In this document: positions 60,616-64,000 of the stretch, piece after piece
Numbering within the stretch: the stretch's first letter is position 1
Layout: each line of letters begins with the position of its first letter
From: Streptomyces sp. NRRL F-5126
Lineage (GTDB): Bacteria; Actinomycetota; Actinomycetes; Streptomycetales; Streptomycetaceae
Assembly (NCBI RefSeq): GCF_000721265.1
Contig: NZ_JOFZ01000014.1
Span: 1-64,000 of the forward strand
Reading direction: 5' to 3'
DNA length: 64,000 nt
The notes under the pieces: generated by a model
The model's input: the letters and a program-made list of their open reading frames with translations, nothing else
What the model was told of the DNA's origin: nothing
Databases searched by the model: none
Position numbers and translations under genes: made by a program

Positions 60616-61203
60616 ATGGAGAAGAAGGCGCCGCGCGTGCTGCTCGAACCGTGGTCCGAGGCCGACCTCGGGCTCCTGCGCGCCCTGAACGCCCCGGAGC
60701 TGATGACCCACCTCGGCGGCCCCGAGACGGACGAGCAGGTGCTCGCCAGGCACTGGCGGTACGTGGGCATGAGCGCGCAGAGCGCCGCCAGGGGCAGGAT
60801 GTTCCGGGTCGTGCTCGTGCCGGACACCCCACACGCGCCCGCGCTCTCCGTGGGCCTGGTCGGCTTCTGGGAGAACGTCTGGCAGGGCCGGGAGATGTAC
60901 GAGTCGGGCTGGGGGCTGCTCGCCGCCTTCCAGGGCAGGGGCATCGCGGCGGCGGCCCGCGCGGCCGCCGAGCAGGCGCGCGCCCAGCGCACGCACCGCT
61001 TCCTGCACGCGTTCCCCTCGGTGGCCAACCCGGGCTCCAACGCGGTGTGCCGCAGGGCGGGCTACGCGCTGCTCGGGGAGTGCGCCTTCGAGTACCCGCC
61101 CGGCAACGTGATGCGCTGCAACAACTGGCGCCTTGACCTGGACGCCTCCCCCGAGGAGCGGGCGGAGGCGCTGAGGGCCGCGGAAGGTCCGCCCCCGTCC
61201 TGA
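60616..61203 (+). CDS. GNAT family acetyltransferase
   Basis: The 195-residue protein has a GNAT N-acyltransferase layout like RimJ/RimL relatives: LLEPWSEADLGLLRALNAPELMTHLGGPE at the start, WENVWQGREMYESGWGLLAAFQGRGIAAAARAAAEQA (acetyl-CoA loop) near 100, and NPGSNAVCRRAGYALLGE near 143. It acetylates an amine on an unknown substrate. It is probably co-transcribed with the Mut7-C gene 22 bases downstream. Confidence 0.88.
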   Translation: MEKKAPRVLLEPWSEADLGLLRALNAPELMTHLGGPETDEQVLARHWRYVGMSAQSAARGRMFRVVLVPDTPHAPALSVGLVGFWENVWQGREMYESGWGLLAAFQGRGIAAAARAAAEQARAQRTHRFLHAFPSVANPGSNAVCRRAGYALLGECAFEYPPGNVMRCNNWRLDLDASPEERAEALRAAEGPPPS

Positions 61204-61225
61204 GCGCCGATGGGATGCTGACGAG

Positions 61226-61969
61226 GTGAACGGGCCCTCGATCCACCTCGGCGTCGCCCCCGAGCTGCGACTCTTCGTCGCCGCCGAGCGCCGCCACGGC
61301 GTCTCCACCGTGGTCACGGACGGCTCCTCCACGCTCGGCCACGTCGTCCAGTCGCTCGGGATCCCGCTCACCGAGGTGGGCCGGCTGCTCGTCGACGGGC
61401 GGCCCGTGCTCGTCTCGCACGTGCCGTCCGCCGGGGAGAGCGTCGAGGTGGGGCCGCGCCCCCGCCCCCAGTCCGTGCCCGGCGCGCCGCTGCGCTTCCT
61501 GCTCGACGTGCACCTCGGGACGCTCGCCCGCAGGTTGCGCCTGCTCGGCGTGGACGCGGCGTACGAGAGCGAGGACGCCGGCGATGCGGAGCTCGCGAGG
61601 CTGTCCGCCGCCGAGCGCCGTGTGATGCTCTCCCGCGACCGCGGGCTGCTGCGCCGCAGCGCGCTGTGGGCGGGCGCGTACGTCTACAGCGACCGGCCCG
61701 TGGACCAACTGCGCGACGTGCTGGGACGGTTCGCGCCCGCCCTGGCGCCCTGGACGCGGTGCACGGCGTGCAACGGCGTGCTGGCGGCTGCCGACAAGGA
61801 CGACGCGTCCGTGCGGGCCGCGCTCCAGCAGGGCACGGCGCGGACGTACGACGTGTTCGCGCGGTGCACCGCCTGCGGCAAGGTCTACTGGCGCGGCGCG
61901 CACCACCGGCACCTGGCGGAGATCGTGGCCGAGGCGGTCCGGGAGTTCGGCGACGGGACGGCCGCCTGA
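61226..61969 (+). CDS. Mut7-C RNase-domain protein with N-terminal ubiquitin-like domain
   Basis: The 247-residue protein has a ThiS/MoaD-like ubiquitin fold at about 10-85 ([27 protein letters not shown]). A Mut7-C PIN-like domain follows: [37 protein letters not shown], and a zinc ribbon CTACNGVL ... CTACGKVYW. This combination is widespread in bacteria. RNase activity is predicted from the PIN fold, not shown. GTG 61226 start. Confidence 0.9.
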   Translation: MNGPSIHLGVAPELRLFVAAERRHGVSTVVTDGSSTLGHVVQSLGIPLTEVGRLLVDGRPVLVSHVPSAGESVEVGPRPRPQSVPGAPLRFLLDVHLGTLARRLRLLGVDAAYESEDAGDAELARLSAAERRVMLSRDRGLLRRSALWAGAYVYSDRPVDQLRDVLGRFAPALAPWTRCTACNGVLAAADKDDASVRAALQQGTARTYDVFARCTACGKVYWRGAHHRHLAEIVAEAVREFGDGTAA

Positions 61970-62025
61970 GGCGCACGCGGCCGACGCGGCGCGGCGGCCG
62001 CGCACCCGCATGGCAGGCTGTGGCC

Positions 62026-62376
62026 ATGTTCGTGCTCCGCTCCGCCGCACTCTACGTACTCGCCGCACTGTTCGAGATCGGCGGCGCGTGGCTCGTGTGG
62101 CAGGGCGTGCGCGGCGACGGCGACGCGGGCGGGCGCGGCTGGCCGTGGATCGTCGCGGGCGTCGCGGCGCTCGGCGCGTACGGGTTCGTCGCCACGCTCC
62201 AGCCCGACGGCCAGTTCGGCCGCGTCCTCGCGGCGTACGGCGGTGTCTTCGTGGCGGGTTCCGTCGTCTGGGGCGTGGTCGCGGACGGCTACCGCCCGGA
62301 CCGCTGGGACATCGCCGGGGCGGCCGTCTGCCTGGTGGGCATGGCGCTGATCATGTTCGCACCGCGCGGCCGCTGA
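62026..62376 (+). CDS. YnfA family membrane protein
   Basis: The 116-residue protein has four helices and the YnfA signature [22 protein letters not shown] ... [33 protein letters not shown] ... [24 protein letters not shown]. YnfA resembles small multidrug-resistance exporters. The ATG at 62026 is preceded by a poor ribosome-binding site. Confidence 0.93.
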   Translation: MFVLRSAALYVLAALFEIGGAWLVWQGVRGDGDAGGRGWPWIVAGVAALGAYGFVATLQPDGQFGRVLAAYGGVFVAGSVVWGVVADGYRPDRWDIAGAAVCLVGMALIMFAPRGR

Positions 62377-62523
62377 CCGCGCTGCCGCTCATCGCGCTGC
62401 CGCTGACCGCGCTGCGAACGCCGGGCAACGCGCAGGAGCCGGTCGCGACCGCCCCTCCGGTCCCTTGAGCACCCTGCCTATCCTGGGGTTTCCGCAGAGA
62501 CCACACGCGCGAGGAGAACACCC

Positions 62524-63306
62524 ATGACCGCCGCCGCCGACCGTCACACCGCCGTCGTCACCGGCGCGAGCAGCGGCATCGGCGCCGCGACCGCGCGGCA
62601 GCTCGCCGCCGCCGGCTACCACGTCGTGGCCACCGCGCGCCGCGAGGACCGCCTCGCGTCGCTCGTCGAGGAGATCACCGCGGCCGGCGGCAGCGCGAGC
62701 GCGCACGGACTCGACGTCACGGACCGTGCGGCCGTCGACGCGTTCGCCGCGCACCTCGCGAAGACGGCGCCCGGCGCGGTCGAGGTCCTGATCAACAACG
62801 CGGGCGGCGCGCTCGGCGCGGACCCGGTCGCCGGCGGCGACGCCGCCGAGTGGCGGCAGATGTACGAGACGAACGTCCTCGGCACGCTCAACGTCACGCA
62901 GGCGCTGCTGCCCGCGCTGACCGGCAGCGGCGACGGCACGGTGGTGATCGTCTCGTCCACGGCGGGGCACGGCACGTACGAGGGCGGCGCGGGGTACGTG
63001 GCCGCCAAGCACGGCGAGCACGTGCTCGCCGAGACGCTGCGCCTCGAGATCGTCGGCACGCCGGTACGCGTGATCGAGATCGCGCCCGGCATGGTCAAGA
63101 CCGAGGGCTTCTCGACCACGCGCTTCCACGGCGACACGGCGAAGGCGGCGAAGGTGTACGAGGGCGTCGCGGCGCCCCTGACCGCGGACGACGTCGCCGA
63201 CACGATCACCTGGGCCGTCACCCGCCCGAGCCACGTCAACATCGACCTGCTGGTCGTCAGGCCGCGCGCGCAGGCCTCCAACACCAAGGTGCACAGGGAG
63301 CTCTGA
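62524..63306 (+). CDS. Short-chain dehydrogenase/reductase
   Basis: The 260-residue enzyme has the classical SDR motifs: VVTGASSGIGAATARQLA (NADP binding), INNAGG, and a Ser-x-Tyr-xxx-Lys catalytic group in VSSTAGHG ... GAGYVAAKHGEHVL. The C-terminal half ends with TITWAVTRPSHVNIDLLVVRPRAQ, as in YdfG-like serine/3-hydroxy-acid dehydrogenases. The substrate is not known. GAGGAG lies before the ATG. A small gene follows closely. Confidence 0.93.
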   Translation: MTAAADRHTAVVTGASSGIGAATARQLAAAGYHVVATARREDRLASLVEEITAAGGSASAHGLDVTDRAAVDAFAAHLAKTAPGAVEVLINNAGGALGADPVAGGDAAEWRQMYETNVLGTLNVTQALLPALTGSGDGTVVIVSSTAGHGTYEGGAGYVAAKHGEHVLAETLRLEIVGTPVRVIEIAPGMVKTEGFSTTRFHGDTAKAAKVYEGVAAPLTADDVADTITWAVTRPSHVNIDLLVVRPRAQASNTKVHREL

Positions 63307-63315
63307 GAGGAGCGA

Positions 63316-63552
63316 GTGATGACCGACAACTTCACCACGCGGGCCCACGACGAGGGCGCGAGGCGCGGCGGCGAAGCCGTCGAGACGTACGCGTACTCCG
63401 GCCACACCGCCAGTGGCCAGAGCTGGCGGTCGAGTCCGGGCGAGAACCTGACGAGACTGCTGGCGGACCTGCTGCACTGGGCGGACGACACGCAGCGGGA
63501 CTTCGACAGGGCGCTTGAGCGTGCGAGGAAGCTGCACGACACCGAGCTGTGA
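63316..63552 (+). CDS. Small hypothetical protein
   Basis: The product is 77-78 residues (GTG 63316 or ATG 63319; GAGAGGAG just upstream). The sequence is polar, with an amphipathic C-terminal helix (NLTRLLADLLHWADDTQRDFDRALERARKLHDTEL). It may bind a partner through a coiled coil. No family is recognised. It is probably co-transcribed with the SDR gene. Confidence 0.7.
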   Translation: MMTDNFTTRAHDEGARRGGEAVETYAYSGHTASGQSWRSSPGENLTRLLADLLHWADDTQRDFDRALERARKLHDTEL

Positions 63553-63566
63553 GCCAGATCATCACA

Positions 63567-63606
63567 TCAACTGAACGCCTGATCGAAAGATCATCAGTTC
63601 AGGTGA
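63567..63606. terminator. Interrupted hairpin with GAAA tetraloop
   Basis: CTGAAC / GTTCAG and TGATC / GATCA stems are separated by a 3x3 internal loop and capped by GAAA; TCA/TGA extends the base. It lies 14 bases after the stop at 63552, in A/T-rich DNA. It could end that transcript or be an operator or RNA element for the mini-gene that follows. Confidence 0.5.
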
Positions 63607-63770
63607 TGGGACGGCAACCTACTGGCGTGGGCACCCCCGAATGGATGATGCTCACGGTGTGCGAGTGACCGGCCGCGGACCGTCACAAGCACTCCCGCGC
63701 AGTCCCACGCGGCGGGAACAGTCCCAGTAGTGCGCCCTCAGGGCAGCACACAGCAAGGAGAGAACGAAAC

Positions 63771-63830
63771 ATGAACATCCTCACTGGTGTCCTCGCCGGC
63801 CTCGTCCACTTCGTCGGCTGGCTGATCTGA
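63771..63830 (+). CDS. 19-residue hydrophobic peptide gene
   Basis: A strong ribosome-binding site (AAGGAGAG) lies eight bases before ATG 63771. The frame encodes MNILTGVLAGLVHFVGWLI and a TGA stop, followed 14 bases later by a near-perfect terminator hairpin. The peptide is one amphipathic or membrane helix with a single His. The complete expression signals around so small a frame argue that it is translated. Type I toxin peptides, membrane-signalling peptides or secreted amphipathic peptides are possible identities; none is proven. Confidence 0.6.
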   Translation: MNILTGVLAGLVHFVGWLI

Positions 63831-63844
63831 CACACGGCGAGCAC

Positions 63845-63875
63845 GGCGCCGGCTTCCCCCGAGGAGGCCGGCGCC
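63845..63875 (+). terminator. Terminator hairpin after the mini-gene
   Basis: Thirteen base pairs (GGCGCCGGCTTCC / GGAGGCCGGCGCC with one G-U) around a CCCGA loop, 14 bases after the mini-gene stop. Confidence 0.85.
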
Positions 63876-63898
63876 TTCGCGTACGCCCCGCCGGTGGT

Positions 63899-64000
63899 TC
63901 ACCACGCACCCGCCCGCCGCGCCCTGCGGGCAAGCACACCCTCGCTCAGTTCCTCCATCTCCCGCAGCGCGCCGACGCGTTCGCGCCGGGAGAGCCGGTC
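63899..64000 (-). CDS. 3' end of a gene running past the window
   Basis: The last 102 bases encode, on the minus strand, 33 residues and a TGA stop: a charged helical C terminus (RERVGALREMEELSEGVLAR then RARRAGAW). Codon use is typical of real genes here. The protein cannot be identified from this part. Confidence 0.5.
   Translation of the reverse strand, partial: DRLSRRERVGALREMEELSEGVLARRARRAGAW

Noticed and set aside
60090..61136. A single 348-codon protein from 60090
   Set aside because: Beyond about 60600 the frame only shadows the acetyltransferase gene; the first part is a fragment mosaic.
63567..63606. tRNA or tRNA fragment
   Set aside because: Only one interrupted hairpin; no T-arm GTTC(A/G)A-type box in a cloverleaf context.

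Overview
The window looks like a chromosomal segment of a Streptomyces-type actinomycete. The DNA is very GC-rich with strong third-position G/C bias, GTG starts are frequent, and ATGA or GTGA stop/start overlaps are common. It carries three Scr1-type (DUF5753) regulator/DUF397 pairs, which are typical of streptomycetes, and a few leucine TTA codons restricted to accessory genes. All function calls come from reading the translated sequences; no database search was possible.

Layout. 0.15-5.9 kb (minus strand) is a tightly overlapping operon: two small barrel-like proteins, a GT8-like glycosyltransferase, an APH-like small-molecule kinase, a GT2 glycosyltransferase, a PIG-L/LmbE deacetylase, a P-loop kinase and a GT4 glycosyltransferase. 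A divergent Scr1-type regulator and DUF397 gene sit at its head (6.1-7.2 kb). I regard it as a candidate uncharacterised sugar-conjugate pathway. 7.7-11 kb holds Streptomyces-specific hypotheticals (DUF6192-like, a possible winged-helix partner, DUF6461-like). 11.2-14.8 kb is a MacB-type ABC exporter operon behind a perfect 9+2+9 palindrome. 14.9-18.8 kb holds a glucose-dehydrogenase-like MDR enzyme, a DUF190 protein, a small secreted protein and a DUF4232-like lipoprotein.

18.8-20.7 kb is a two-gene membrane module: a tandem SLATT-type (DUF4231) protein and a membrane-anchored protein with a Rossmann-like cytosolic domain. It is a candidate defence/suicide pair. 20.9-24.2 kb has SnoaL and tautomerase enzymes with LysR and AraC regulators. 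24.3-24.9 kb is a VapBC-like toxin-antitoxin pair. 25.2-27.4 kb holds a second Scr1/DUF397 unit, divergent from a TTA-containing resolvase-like gene coupled to an RsbW-like ATPase gene, with an operator-like palindrome between. 27.5-29.5 kb has a double-MerR regulator and an erythromycin-esterase-family protein.

29.5-57 kb is a vitamin B12 region. It has metE behind a cobalamin riboswitch; an FhuF-like protein with cbtA and cbtB (cobalt uptake) behind a second riboswitch; cobN behind a third; then cobG-cobH-cobIJ, a ferritin-like protein, cobK, cbiD, and further on cobM-cobL with a cation/proton antiporter. Together these cover cobalt import, chelation, and much of the chain from precorrin-2/3 to the a,c-diamide stage. 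The B12-independent MetE is expected to be shut off when B12 is plentiful. About 9 kb of accessory genes (44.7-53.6 kb) splits the cob genes: a secreted protein with a sigma-E-like promoter, a third Scr1/DUF397 unit, TetR/NmrA genes, a TTA-containing HTH-membrane protein, and a helical-repeat protein with a membrane-anchored M16 peptidase.

57-64 kb holds ordinary small genes (GlsB, DUF1992, TIGR03086, AraC, GNAT, Mut7-C, YnfA, SDR). It also has a chimeric pseudogene at 60.1 kb and, near the end, a 19-residue hydrophobic peptide gene with a strong ribosome-binding site and terminator. The last 102 bases are the 3' end of a minus-strand gene running out of the window.
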